Translations under genes and position numbers: made by a program
Shown: positions 46,601 to 57,800 of the stretch, one piece after another
Position numbering within the stretch: the first letter of the stretch is position 1
How the letters are laid out: each line of letters starts with the position of its first letter
NCBI GenBank assembly: GCA_018806985.1
Contig: JADANN010000174.1
Coordinates: 2,880,501 to 2,944,500 of the forward strand
Direction of reading: 5' to 3'
From: Angiostrongylus vasorum
Taxonomy: Eukaryota > Nematoda > Chromadorea > Rhabditida > Metastrongylidae
Length of the DNA stretch: 64,000 nt
The notes under the pieces: model-generated
The model's input: the letters and a program-made list of their open reading frames with translations, nothing else
Told to the model about the DNA's origin: nothing
The model's database searches: none

Positions 46601-49600
46601 AAGGAGAAAATGTTTGCTGCAAAGAAATTCCTTCTTGGGAAAGAAACTAGCTAGGGTAAAATTTCGTTAAAGCTCTGAAAGGCATACCACATGAAAACTG
46701 AACACCTATTTCGATTCATGGAATGCGTTAAGATACGTCGCAATCGGGTGTTCTCGTTTGGAGCGTGTAGTAGCGCACTCCTAAGCATTTAGTGGCTATT
46801 TGACAACCGTGAGACTTTCATGAGACGAATTTCATGCGACTGAGATATTTGATAATGCAGACATTCGGCTATTAGCATAAGAATATGGGACCGAATGGGA
46901 TTATAGCAAAAAGCAGAACAGTGCTTTGGTAAAAAAAGCAGTCATCTAGAAGGCTCACAATTAACGCTGGAACTAACCACATGTTAAGGAATCACCCTAT
47001 TAGCATGAGGTAAGCGGGTGTTGCACAGCTAAACAACACCACATTTCTTCTGGTGCTCGTCGGTTTGAACAGCATAGCAACGCCGTGCTTATCCATCCCT
47101 CGAAGCATAACCAATTAATAATGCAGACTGGTTTTCCATGTCGCATAACTCCTTTCAATCACTGCAGCGATGATTTTTTGCTCAGATTAATGAGGAATGT
47201 TGAAGTGTAAGCTCTATGAGATTGCTCGATTTTGTGAATTTAATCCGTTCTCTCTGTTCGACAATGTCGCCGAAATTGGATGCGCCGGACCGGAACTGGC
47301 GCTGTGCCACGCGTGACATTAACGAGATACCATTTCATCTGACTTTTTTAAAATGGCAGGATTCAAAAACAAAACTAGAAACACTGAGTGCTCGAGATCT
47401 TTCACATGCAGGAATTATGCAAACGAGTGACTTTTGTGGTAGTGATCCAAGAAAATATAGATGATCTCCATGGAAACGCAGTTAGGGAAATTCTCATTGT
47501 TAGTTTGATAATGGCTAAGTAAGCGAGTGTAGCGCAGTAGTTAGAGCTCCCCCGCAATACACAGATGTCCGTAAGCTTGGATCGGCACCCAGGCCTAGCC
47601 CTACCTTCCATCGCTCCAGAATCGACAAATTGATAGCAGCATTTTCGGGAATAGTAGAAAAATGACTTAATACAACGATCAGCCTACGCTGAACAAGTCA
47701 AATACGCATTAACCCAGATCAAAGATGTTTACTAGAGTCGGAAGCTTCGCAATGAGACTTAGCAGTGCTGAACCTCCTATCATTCGTACTTTAGTTTCAT
47801 GAGAACAGGGTATTGCGTTGTATTAATTTTTATGTCTATAAGTGTTTACTCATCTATTATTTTACCTTTTTCTGTTTTATTTTAATTTATTTTATATTAC
47901 CCGTCTTCACGTCTACCATGCGGTTCCCAGCACTTCTCACATTCGATTCGTTTCCTCGCATCCACTGCGCACGAAGACCTTTCATCCTTTACGTGTGGCT
48001 TCGCTTGCTGCTTGAGGATTTTCATCTCATCTTGAGTGTCATAGAATGCTGCTCGAGCAATTTTCCCTAGAGTACTGAGATAGCCGGGCTGAAGCGTCCC
48101 CAATTGACTTGCAGAGAGTGATCTTTTTTTCCCAGACAAGCCCGGTACTAATTTCCCGACAACAGAGGGAAGAGAAGCTTGGTTGGCCCGGAGTGGAGGA
48201 ATAGAAATAGCACCATGCTCGTGATAACGGACACCATTACCACTGTGCCATCAGCCCCCTATTTACATTTACTGCAAGTAAGTACCTGTTATTTTTTATC
48301 ACAATGGAATTAAGCGTTCTAATCGAGCACGAACTCCTTGCCCATTACCTCATGGTACATTACAAATGTCGTGATCAAAGTGAACATGGTATTCCCAACA
48401 TTTTAGTCATTGGTCGGTCAGAATGTGAGCGTATTCGGAGTGCCGCAGACGTCTCTCATCTACTTTGAATGTACCTTACTTTTGATTCCGAATACTGACG
48501 GATTTTGCAAGGGTCCGGAATGTCTAGAGGATTCCTCTTCACTAAATCGGACGAGGTAAATTGATCCTTCAAGATTTTTTTTATTATTTATAAATGTTCA
48601 GCATTTAGAAGAAGCTTCGAGGCTTATAAGGACATATCTGTAGAAGTGCATTCTCAGCGAATCGAGGTGTCAGAGCTTGGTGAATTTCCTATTGAATTTC
48701 ATTTCGTTCCATTTCGAGATTGCTGTAACCTCCAGCCTTAACAATCGTACATCCAGGAAGAATGTCGAATGATGACAGTGATGGCACGAAACCTATAGAG
48801 CTTACTTGCCACGAAACATCCTCCCTATCCGATAATCGGATCTGCGTATCGTTCAATCCGTTTATCAGCTTTCTAGCCGGCCTCACCTCGGTAATTGTTC
48901 AAAGAATATTGTCTTTTTTTGTTCAAAAGTAAAGTTACGAATATAATCATAATGGTTCCCAGGATCGACTTTCTATTAACCTCGGCATTGGAATATGAAT
49001 GCATCGTTTTCTTGTTCAGCAATCGCGAGGTTGTTAAACAGCATACATTTACTTCCATAGAAAAACACAATACAATACAACAGTAGCTGACGTTTCGGCA
49101 GTATCGCCTTCTTCAGAGCCTGGAAGGGTATACTGACATACAATTTACTAGGCCAAACGCTTCAATGACACTTACAAAAAGACGAAAAACTCTATGGTAA
49201 TTACATGGTCAACAGCTTCTCGAAAAAAACTCACCGCTTTTTTTACGTGCCTTCCCATGAGGAAGATTAGAACAGCTGATTATGGTCGCATAAGGTTGAT
49301 GACTGCACCATCCCACATCAGAAATTGATGCGAACATACGGGGTCAGGTCGCGTATGACCTCTGGGCATTCATCCCTGCTATTCATTGTAGGGTTTTAGG
49401 CATTTATCCAAAAAGCCTCAAGAAGTTTTCGCGCTGGTGTTCTAGTCTCCTGCACAAGGATATTGACGTTTACTTCAAAATTGTCCCCGCTGTGCTTTTG
49501 TATCCTATGCGTAATCTGCCCTTACGGCAGGGACGGTGATTGTATGAGTTCAGGTACGATATACCTGATCTCTTGTAATAATTGCGGAGATGAATATATT

Positions 49601-49993
49601 GGCGAAACGGGCAGGCCTTTGTGTAGCTTGAGAAGGTTGTGACCAGTTACTGGTTACTTTAAGTTTAACGGCAAATCAGGTGTATGTTGCACAATTGATA
49701 GTAATCTGATGACTAAGCTTCACAATAGGGCTAGTGGAGAACGTTTTTTAATTCGCTTTATTGGTTCTGGTTTTTAATCCCTTGGCTTATATGTCGAAAA
49801 TCTGTGCGAAGCGGCTTTTAAGTTATTTGTTGTTCAAAAGATAGCTGGTTGGCAAAGTTTTTCAAGAATCCACTTTTTTAGAACACCTAAAAAACTTCTC
49901 GTTCTACAGGTGGTTGTCATCGCCGCATTCGCCGCTACGATGTTCTCACGCCAGCGACATCGACATTACTCCATGTCCCAGCCCGACTGCTAA
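40695..49993 (+). CDS. Cuticlin-like ZP-domain membrane protein, 10 exons, signal-peptide frame broken
   Basis: Exons: 40695-40805, 43086-43182, 43515-43582, 43657-43820, 45859-45977, 46030-46152, 48407-48555, 48609-48679, 48799-48890, 49910-49993; every splice phase joins, ~358 aa. Order: signal peptide (SVLVLYAASVNSQ), ZP domain about residues 37-270 (CAADAIYVKLKTNQTFEGHV, FLETAISVSFHPDF, LGQVVFHQWSC, LIVHSCSV, SLIYFECTLLL, FCKGPEC), furin-type site RTRR (275-278), transmembrane helix about 319-343 (ending VVVIAAFAATMF), basic tail SRQRHRHY and stop. These are the parts of nematode cuticlins, which are secreted from epidermis, cleaved and polymerised in the cuticle. ATG 40695 is out of frame with the rest by one base: the T6 run at 40715-40720 would need one T fewer. 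Intron 5 has a GC donor. Introns carry SINE-A, SINE-B, SINE-D and two PLE pieces. Paralogue unknown. Confidence 0.88.
44512..44650 (-). mobile_element. PLE terminal-repeat fragment
   Basis: ACGAGGTTGGTATTATACAC, hammerhead motif and the CCAAACACTTTCATAACC segment of the subfamily seen at 21078. It lies in intron 4 of the cuticlin-like gene. Confidence 0.7.
44554..44588 (-). ncRNA. Hammerhead-ribozyme-like motif
   Basis: Minus strand: GGCT, CTGAAGA, AAGGGAAACCGCC (one mismatch in stem II), GAAACGTC, AGG. Confidence 0.55.
45045..45318 (-). repeat. SINE-A copy in cuticlin-like intron 4
   Basis: Minus strand: GCGTGTGGCGCAGTGGGCTG head, GGTACCAGACTTGTCTGGGA core, tail at the left. Confidence 0.8.
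45530..45730 (+). repeat. SINE-D copy in cuticlin-like intron 4
   Basis: GAGAGACAGGCAAAAAAAAA, ATGGTGTCGTGGTGAACGCG, GTCCGGAGTTTTACGAGTAT, tail near TATAGTAGGCAGC. Confidence 0.75.
47522..47710 (+). repeat. SINE-A copy, diverged, in cuticlin-like intron 6
   Basis: GAGTGTAGCGCAGTAGTTAG head, CCTTCCATCGCTCCAGAATC and CGACAAATTGATAGCAG core. Confidence 0.65.
47895..48265 (-). repeat. SINE-B copy, full length, in cuticlin-like intron 6
   Basis: CCCGTCTTCACGTCTACCAT at the left through TTGAGGATTTTCATCTCATC to the head (minus: GATGGCACAGTGGTAATGG). It ends about 140 bases before exon 7. Confidence 0.85.
48956..49636 (-). mobile_element. Rearranged Penelope-like element in the last intron of the cuticlin-like gene
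   Basis: 48956-49510 is a 3' PLE segment in minus orientation (tail TTCCCAGGATCGACTTTC, terminal repeat, body). From about 49511 the sequence switches to plus orientation and reads the GIY-YIG start (ICPYGRDGDCMSSGTIYLIS, DEYIGETGRPLC) until 49632. Opposite orientations in one insertion point to a 5' inversion during reverse transcription. Confidence 0.8.
49086..49120 (-). ncRNA. Hammerhead-ribozyme-like motif
   Basis: Minus strand: GGCT, CTGAAGA, AGGCGATACTGCC, GAAACGTC, AGC; identical to the copy at 6859-6893. Confidence 0.65.
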
Positions 49994-49994
49994 C

Positions 49995-51140
49995 CTTCAG
50001 GGCTCAGTGGATCACTCTTCGCCACCTCTCCAACTCCTTGAATCTGTTTTTGCTTTGATCTCACACCATTTGCTCATTGGAATTCCGTTAAAGACTTCTA
50101 TCTGTGTGCATCAACGTTTACACTTGTTAACTGAAAATTCCTCTTACAATGTTTTAAAGCGATTCTCTAGCAACCGAATTATGATTAGACTCTTCATTCA
50201 CATTTGCCGTAGTCCTTGAAGGAATCCTTAGACCTTCACAGGATGCAATTAATGTCTATTGATCAGCTGACGGACGATGTCCTACGATCTGTTTCAACGA
50301 TCGATATGCATCACATGCACGAGCAATGTGAAACACGTAATTTTACTGGTTTTTAGGTATGTAATTATGTTTGAATTCGTTTGTTGTTTGTAATTTTGAA
50401 CAAAGAAGCCATTCATATTGCTTAACGCAGAAAGGAATGCAGTAGAAGAGAAGGATGGCCAAACAAAATATAAGTAACAACTGAAGAAGAAAACATGGAG
50501 GTCTTAAAGAGAACAACTGAAAATAATGAGAGAAGAATAAGAAGCAGGAGGGAAATGGATGGAATTCGAGTGATCAGCATTTTTTAAAAAATACTGTAGG
50601 TACTTGGGAAATGTCCTCACCTTGTGCTATAAAGTACGCGGTGACCAAAGTGTGAAAAGTTTTCCACTCGATCGTGGTTGAGACAAAGGCAATCAACGAC
50701 GGAGGAATCTGGAGAACGATGGAGTGCCTTAAAATCTTTTAACGATTCCCTGAATAAATGGCCCAAAACGCAAAATCTACTCATTGAAAGCAGAGTGTTT
50801 TTGTTTACACGACATTCGAAGAAGCCGTAATCCCCTGCCTCTCCGCATAAGAGAAGGATTAAGGAGGATTTACGACCGTTCCTTAAAGGTCTTCGAGTTT
50901 TGCTCTGGTATCAGCAGTTAGATAAGTGTCTAAACAGACTACCACTTTATGAGCTTGAAATGATGTTTTATTTTGAACAAAAAAACTTTTATAATCGTTT
51001 CCTAGCTGTCTCGGATGAAAGATATTGAGTACTAATAACATAGGAAGAGTGAATGAGCGGTCGCCGGCGGGTTGGCGAAATGATGACCTCTAAAACAAAT
51101 ACGCACTCTTCCGATTGCCCTTTTTCCAACAAAAGGTTAA
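49995..51140. other. 3' flank of the cuticlin-like gene; no other gene seen
   Basis: The frame 49914-50219 overlaps the last exon in another phase and is not used. Nothing else recognised. Confidence 0.4.
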
Positions 51141-51144
51141 GGAT

Positions 51145-51405
51145 AAACCTTTGGCGTTGATTAATCCCATATGGATGCGCTATGGATTCGACTTCATCAT
51201 GCATTGTTAGAGGTGATTGAATGCAAACCTGGCCTCCAATTTACTTGCGGTGGCCAACTGATGTATTGCGTCAGTGTGCCTGTCCTTCTGGTAAAACGTC
51301 GACTCAGTGGAATGGTACGCTTGGTCATCTTGCGGTTCGAGATCGAGCCAAAGACCACGTGTGTATTGGAGGACAGCTCTAACTACTCCGCTACAAGCTC
51401 CCTTT
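51145..51405 (-). repeat. SINE-A copy, diverged
   Basis: TTGATTAATCCCATATGG tail in reverse, GTTAGAGGTGATTGAATGCA, head with GTAGCGGAGTAGTTAG on the minus strand. Confidence 0.65.
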
Positions 51406-51409
51406 TCAT

Positions 51410-52377
51410 TTTCGACAACAGTAAAAAATCATAGTGATTTATCCCTAAATAGATTTTGACAAGAGGCCTTGGAGTCAGCTTTACCCAGAGTTCCTGTAAC
51501 GTTTGTTTTATTCCTGAACCGATCTCGATCATGTAAAGAACAAATTAGTTCGTCAATAGTTTACGTAGCGAATCCAATCATGCAGCGTAGATGGTTACGT
51601 GCCAAGCAAATTGCATGATGTACCGATCGTGAAAGCAGGTCTATTCAATAAATGGACTATCTGCCTCTCTAACTTTCTCCCAATGTATGCATGCATTCAT
51701 GCGTGGCTATGTATCGTGTATATAGAGATTGCGTATCGTTTCAATTTGACTGAAAACCTATAATCAACTATGCGACGGGCGATTTGGTGTGGTCTCCAGT
51801 AATTAAGGCCTATGTCTAATAGAAAGGCCGCACAGATTACTCTGACTGTCCACCTCCCACGGCAGAGCTCAGATAGTCAACGTGAACACCGGCTAAATAA
51901 AGCTCTAATAAAGGCTGCATCATAGAAAAACAGCAATGAATGCTGTTGTACTTCCAAAGAGCGTTCAATAGCTGGTATTGGGAAAATTCACTAACGTCTT
52001 CTCCTCAATATTAAGCGGGATTGGAACTAGTGCAGAGAATCCTTCTGCCTTTGTTTACTATAAGGTCTCAGAACGTGCTAAATCTGTACGTAAATTTATG
52101 AGATTTGTCATAATTAGTGACGTGCAACGCAGTGGTCAGAGGTGTAGCGTAACAGAAAGGTAGTCGTTGATTCCGTGCTCGAAGCTCCTTGCTTTTTATT
52201 TTTCCGGTGTCGGTATATAGAGTACAAGACTATTCTGGGTGAATAATAATGCGGACTAAATGCATCAATACAGAGCGGAGTGCTCGCCCATTTCTAAGAG
52301 TAGATCGGTGGTAAAAAACTTCATCGCTTATGCTTTCTATCTTGAAACCTTCAATTTCAGCGCCTGTAATAAGAATC
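51410..52377. other. No gene recognised
   Basis: A GTGCAACGCAGTGGTCAGAG string at about 52122 looks like a lone SINE head; otherwise nothing. Confidence 0.4.
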
Positions 52378-52500
52378 TTACTTACTTGGTACTTAAACGG
52401 CCCATCCTCGCTGGAAGTGGGGGCCCCCAGCTTAATCTCCATTTTTTTCGGAGATTTGCTGGTTATGTACTGTGATTCCCTAACTGTGAAATGTGAAATG
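52378..52500 (+). repeat. Repeat C, 5' fragment
   Basis: CTTACTTACTTGGTACTTAAACGGCCC and the GAGATTTGCTGGTTATG block. Confidence 0.65.
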
Positions 52501-53004
52501 AGTTGCGCTCCCTATTCTAGAGAAAAGACTGGTTATAGAAACAAATGATGGCATCCAGATACAGACGTATTCCATCTAGTGTACAACCTCTGGACAGAAT
52601 CACTGCGTCATCTATGCGTACGATTTGTTGGGTTACGTGGAGGTGACATTTTTTCAAAGCATTCCTTGTGACCACTAGGAATTGGTTGTACAATGGACGA
52701 CCAATAAGTTCCGAATCCTGTGAAGCTGTTCATTATTTAATCTGAATTCAAGCTCATAACTTTAATATTGGGTTAACTTGCACGCTAATAACACCGTTTG
52801 AGAGTGTAAAGGTGATTTATGAAAGCGGCAGTTACCGTTTCGACACCATCGAGCTTCTCTCATAGGTATAAGTGATGGCCGGTTAAGAAACGGCATGGCT
52901 ACTAATACCTTTTGTTGTGAATAGGGTGTTAAGCACACTTTATATTTTGCTACATACTACTAGTAAACATAACGGCAGTAAACTTTGCACTATCATGAGA
53001 AGTA

Positions 53005-53255
53005 AAGCACGAAGCCTTTGGCGTTGATTAGTCAAGGGGTGCCTCCTGCATTCGACTTCATAACGCGTCGCAACTCTGATTGAATGCATATTTCGGTCGC
53101 GTCTCGTAAGAGCCTACCGACTCATGAATGTAGGGTTCTCACCCTCCTAGGGTAGGTACGCTAGAAATTTCCTGACTTCAGAGAGATGAGAGGCCTGTTT
53201 AACCCTGGACGTATTGGAGGGCACCTTTAACCACCGTGGTTGGTTGACGCGCTCA
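53005..53255 (-). repeat. SINE-A copy, diverged
   Basis: Tail CCTTTGGCGTTGATTAGTC at the left, decayed core, head GCGTCAACCAACCACGGTGG region at the right. Confidence 0.5.
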
Positions 53256-53844
53256 CAAAAACTATGGAAATCAAATACTTAGAGTGGCCACTGCATTCAG
53301 ATTTCATGTTTTTCAATGGCTTCTTTTATATTACTGGTCAGCTAGTTGGTGTTGCTTGTCAGATACCGCTAAACTAGTGAATCCAAAGCTACCTCCAGCA
53401 GCATTTTACACAAGATGTCCCCAATACTTCATCACTGTGGGAGTGTGTTTGACGTGTTTGAGAACACGATAACAGTGGAATGAATGTACATTACGAGATA
53501 GATAAGAACTGATTACAAACGAGTAAACATAGAAGTAAAATTGTTCGTTGTGTGTGATGATAAACTTTTATAAAATAGATCAAATCACGCATTTCACACG
53601 CATCACTGGCGTACAGCGGGCACTTCGCTCGGCTCAGTAGAGCATTTCTGAGATATACTGCGACTGGACTTCTCGCAATCTGACGGTGCTAGGGATTTTT
53701 TGAATATCGTGATCCATGACAAGTGCGAAGTAGTCCGATTTTGAAGGCATTGGTCTCGTATCGCCCTCCATATGTATATCCGCATCACAGCGTTTTATGC
53801 TGAAAGAAAAACAAGCGTATATCCGAATTTAATATTGTAAAGAT

Positions 53845-54085
53845 AAAACCTCTCGGCGTTGATCAATCTCTGAGGGATACGCCATGCATTCGACTTCATT
53901 AAACATCATTTGGAAGTGATTGAATGCACATGTATCGAGCCAGTGCTGCTATCCTCCCAAACAAGTCTGGTACCAATATGCCGACCCCGGAATGATGGAA
54001 GGCTTGGTGGCCCATGGGAGCAGGGATCGGTTCTACGTGTGTGTTTCAGGGCGCCTCCGACCACTGCGCCACACGCGCCCTACTA
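53845..54085 (-). repeat. SINE-A copy
   Basis: Minus strand: GGGCGCGTGTGGCGCAGTGG head, GGTACCAGACTTGTTTGGGA core; about 30 bases missing before the core. Confidence 0.8.
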
Positions 54086-54364
54086 ATTTAATATTGTAGA
54101 CTAGCGAAAACCGAACCTTTGATATAGTTTTGGATAGTCGCACACATACATTTCAGTCAATGATTCCAGTTGATACTGAGATGGAATACTTGCAAGACGA
54201 GGTGCATAGTCCACTGAATAAGAAAACTCAGCGTAATTCAAGGAATTCAAGAATTTTGGGAAATTTTACGCTTTCTTGGGAAAGCAAATCCTTAGTGTTG
54301 TAATTAGGTAGAATCTTATATGTAACTATTTTTTTGCCTAAAAGTTTCCCACTGCTCTGTAGAT

Positions 54365-54535
54365 AAGATAGAGCCCCTAGAATTGATCAATCCCTGAGGG
54401 AAGCGTCATGAATTCGACTTCATCAAACATCGTTAGAGAAGGCTGAGCATGCGGTGCTGGGCGGACCTATGTGTGCTGCAGAGTACCTCTGAGGATTACG
54501 TTAGTTATGCTTTATTAGCGCTACACGCGCCCATT
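54365..54535 (-). repeat. SINE-A copy with internal deletion
   Basis: Tail (TTGATCAATCCCTGAGGGA) and head (GGGCGCGTGTAGCGC on minus) kept; core lost. Confidence 0.6.
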
Positions 54536-54852
54536 CAGACTATATGCGTACTATAAAGTCCACTGTTTTTATGACGCTTGCGCTGTAAGGCACATTCGCT
54601 TGCCGACGATGTGTTATGGGCATCCGATGAAAGTGATCTCTCACAGTGCTGTACTTTCTGTTGTATAGTTTCTCATCTTGCCCGTACGAAATGTGTTTAG
54701 TAGATCGTCATTATCTTTGACTTTGATCGCCGATGACGCACAATATGGCTTGGTTATTATAGCGCTGTAGAGTTCCACTCTGCTATTTTTATGTTGATGT
54801 TTAACAATCGACCACAGATTATCGGAACTGGTCGCCAACACACCGGTCTCTT

Positions 54853-57800
54853 TTAATTTAATCGTACGTAGTCGCCAGGAATGATGAAGAGGAAAAGTCT
54901 ATCAATTCTGATTTGGCAAATTCACAACGGGACGACGGTTGCATTCTATGCCATCATTCACGGTGCAGAGTAGCCTGCTTGAGTCATATGGGGTCATTTC
55001 TTACGATTGGCTTATTTGGGTGCACAAAACACTTTTCCTATAAATTTTGTAATCGGTCGATAGCGTATCAAACACAGACGTCGTTGCGAACGTCAGTTGA
55101 CAAAAGCAGCATTGTACATCTGAAATCACGCAAAAACATTTCCTCGAGCTATTTTACTGATAAGTAATTTGACAGGCTTTGGTTGTTATTTCCTCTCTAA
55201 TAGCTATGAATCATGGCAATTTTACATAAACCGTCATCACACCTATTGGGCTGATCCCAGTTCGAAAACATCTTGAGAAACATCTTTGGTAAAGTTTCCA
55301 ACTGCTGGAATTCTATCTAGGAAATAATGCTTCAACTTCTATTTACTGCCCATTTTTTTTCATGGCAGGTTACAGTACGAAGTGCAACCACGAGAATATA
55401 GAGATGTAAGCAGAATTCAGGACCCCAAATGGGCTTCGAACCTGCGTACCCTTACCAGGGACTCACGGGATAGCCACCACACCAAGCGAGGTCTTTGTTT
55501 TGCCTTTCTCTAGGCCATGGTCCTACTCTATGTGTGCTGTCAACAATGCTTTGTGAAACGAAATAATCTGGGGAACACACACCGGGATTGGACCCAGTTA
55601 TGCTAAAGCTGCGGTGGAAATCACGATATTTTAACGTTCATTTACGGCATATTGTTTTTATTTTCGGTTGGTGTGTTGGATAGCTTGTGAGCCGCGGTAA
55701 AGATAATTGCAGGTTCAAAGCCCTCATACGATCGCGAATCTGCCCATATCTCACCATTCTTGAGACTATTTAGCAAATAGCTAATATTTTTCAAAATAGC
55801 TGGTAGGATGCTGGTATGAGCTGATATACATTCTCGGCGCAATCTGGTAAAGAAGTGTCGTCTCATTAAAGGCAAGTCTGGGAACTATAAGCAGTAATCA
55901 TACGTGTGCCATAAGTTAAACCTAGTAAATTCCCTACCGCTCTTAAAGCAAGCTTCACTTCTACCCTGCTATCCCAGTAGTCCCTCTAGGTGAACAGTGC
56001 TCGGAGAAGATGCTAGTCGTCTACAATAGTCGTGATAGAAAAGATTGTTTAAAAAAGTATTGTTTTCCACAAGATCTTTCCTGCAACTTTGTAACATTAG
56101 TGTCCAACCTCTTAAATTTTCCAGGATGCAGGCAAGTTATTTTATTTGTTTGTTATTTACATATTCGTCTATAAAATTACAAGATAAAGTTTGTGTTTCT
56201 GAGTTAAATTTTTTACTTTTACTATTTCTCAGTTAAAGCATGCAGGACCATTCAGACACATTCTCCGGCAACTCAGAGACCTAGGACTGGTCAATATTTG
56301 TAGAGATAAAAATATGCGTCGTGCTGAAGGGCCTTATACATATGACCAGAACGTCAGTCAATATGTACTGTTTGCAATGGAGTGAATGATCACGCGATAA
56401 GCAAGGATTGTGCAGTATTCTATATTCTCACCTGGACCTTTATTCATTTCTTGGACGTGGTAATACGACGGAGGGAACTTTTTTAATCTTTCCTGGTGAA
56501 TAAATCCATCATAAGTCATCCCGTCAAAGTCCGTTATCACTTTTTTCTTCATCAACTGAAAATAAAAGTCCAATATTAAAGAAAAGCCAATGAGCGGAAA
56601 GGAGTTAGTCGTTCATGTCTAGATTTTTCTCTTGAGCCAGTAGGAAATTCACCCTGTTCCTCGTTCCAAGCACTTCATTTGCAAGTGATCAGAGGAAACC
56701 TCTGATTATATTTCGCTGAGACAAATGTATGTGTTCAAAGCTAGATCAGGCTTGTCGTCCACCAAGGACTTCGAATTTCGTGTGTGGATCGGTACTTGCT
56801 TGAGGATTTTTGTTCTCTTTATAGATGTCGTTGAATTATGGTGAAGTTGATTCTCCCTGGAATCCTTAAGCAGCTAACCCTGGGAGCTGCTGGGTTTCAG
56901 ATTCGAAAAAGGTTTCCAGACAATTACGTTACAACTCATCGAACCTACAGTAATAGTAGACTTGGTTTAACCAGTTAGGTTTTAGCCTGCTGTGTTGTGC
57001 CCACAAGTAGACGCCATCCTTGCGACTACGCTTCACTCACGGACCAAAACGAAATCCTGAATGAAATTCACCAGCTATTTTCTTGTCATCGAAAGAATGA
57101 TTTGGTCCATGCTTGAAAGGAGATAGAAGACCAAAGTTTCGACATGTTTCCTGAAACATAACACTTTATTTCAAATTCTTCACGTTAACAATGTAAAAAA
57201 AAAGGTAAAGCTGTCGGTGTTGATCATTCCTTTAGGGATGCGCCACGTATTCAACTTCATTAAGATCGTTTGGAGGCGATTGAATTAATATCTGGCCTGT
57301 ACAATGATTCGCGGTGCTCTAACATGTATCGAGCCACTGCTGCTATCCTCCCTAGACAAGTTTGGTACCAATTTGCCGACCTCAGAGAGATGGAAGGCTT
57401 CGTGAGCCATGGGCGCGGGGATCAATTCCGTGTGTTGCAGGGCCTCTCATGCCACTGCGCCACATGCGCCGATATTAACAATTTAGGTTCTATAATATAA
57501 CAACGCATAATACCGTAATCTAAATAGTTTTTTAGAGACAAAGATCCACTACATAAAACGCTGGCTCAGGATTTTTTTCCTTGCATTCGCAATCTTCAGA
57601 CAAGAATAGTGCGTACCTCGATGGCGTCATCAAATGTCTGCTGCACTAACTGAGCATTGAATGACGAAGCCGTTGACAACGACGACGTAGACATCTTGTA
57701 TACAATTCTGCAAGAATGCGAGAGTGATAAAATACATAAACTCCATGGTGAATCGATAACTGAGTTCTGGGATAGGAATTCATGATCACTGGTGACTGAT

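Noticed and set aside
48689..48886. Minus-strand frame with a GTAAGC-like donor
   Set aside because: It is the antisense of cuticlin-like exon 9, whose plus-strand reading gives the transmembrane helix.
54641..54841. Minus-strand frame LWSIVKHQHKNSRVELYSAI as last exon of the unrecognised gene
   Set aside because: The exon 54853-54907 joins in phase and has its own stop, so this frame lies in the 3' flank; it could be revived by transcript data.
57616..57693. Separate gene starting at MSTSSLSTASSF with its own trans-splice site
   Set aside because: The frame is open without a break from 57960 through this ATG, and splices in phase to the next exon, so one gene is simpler.
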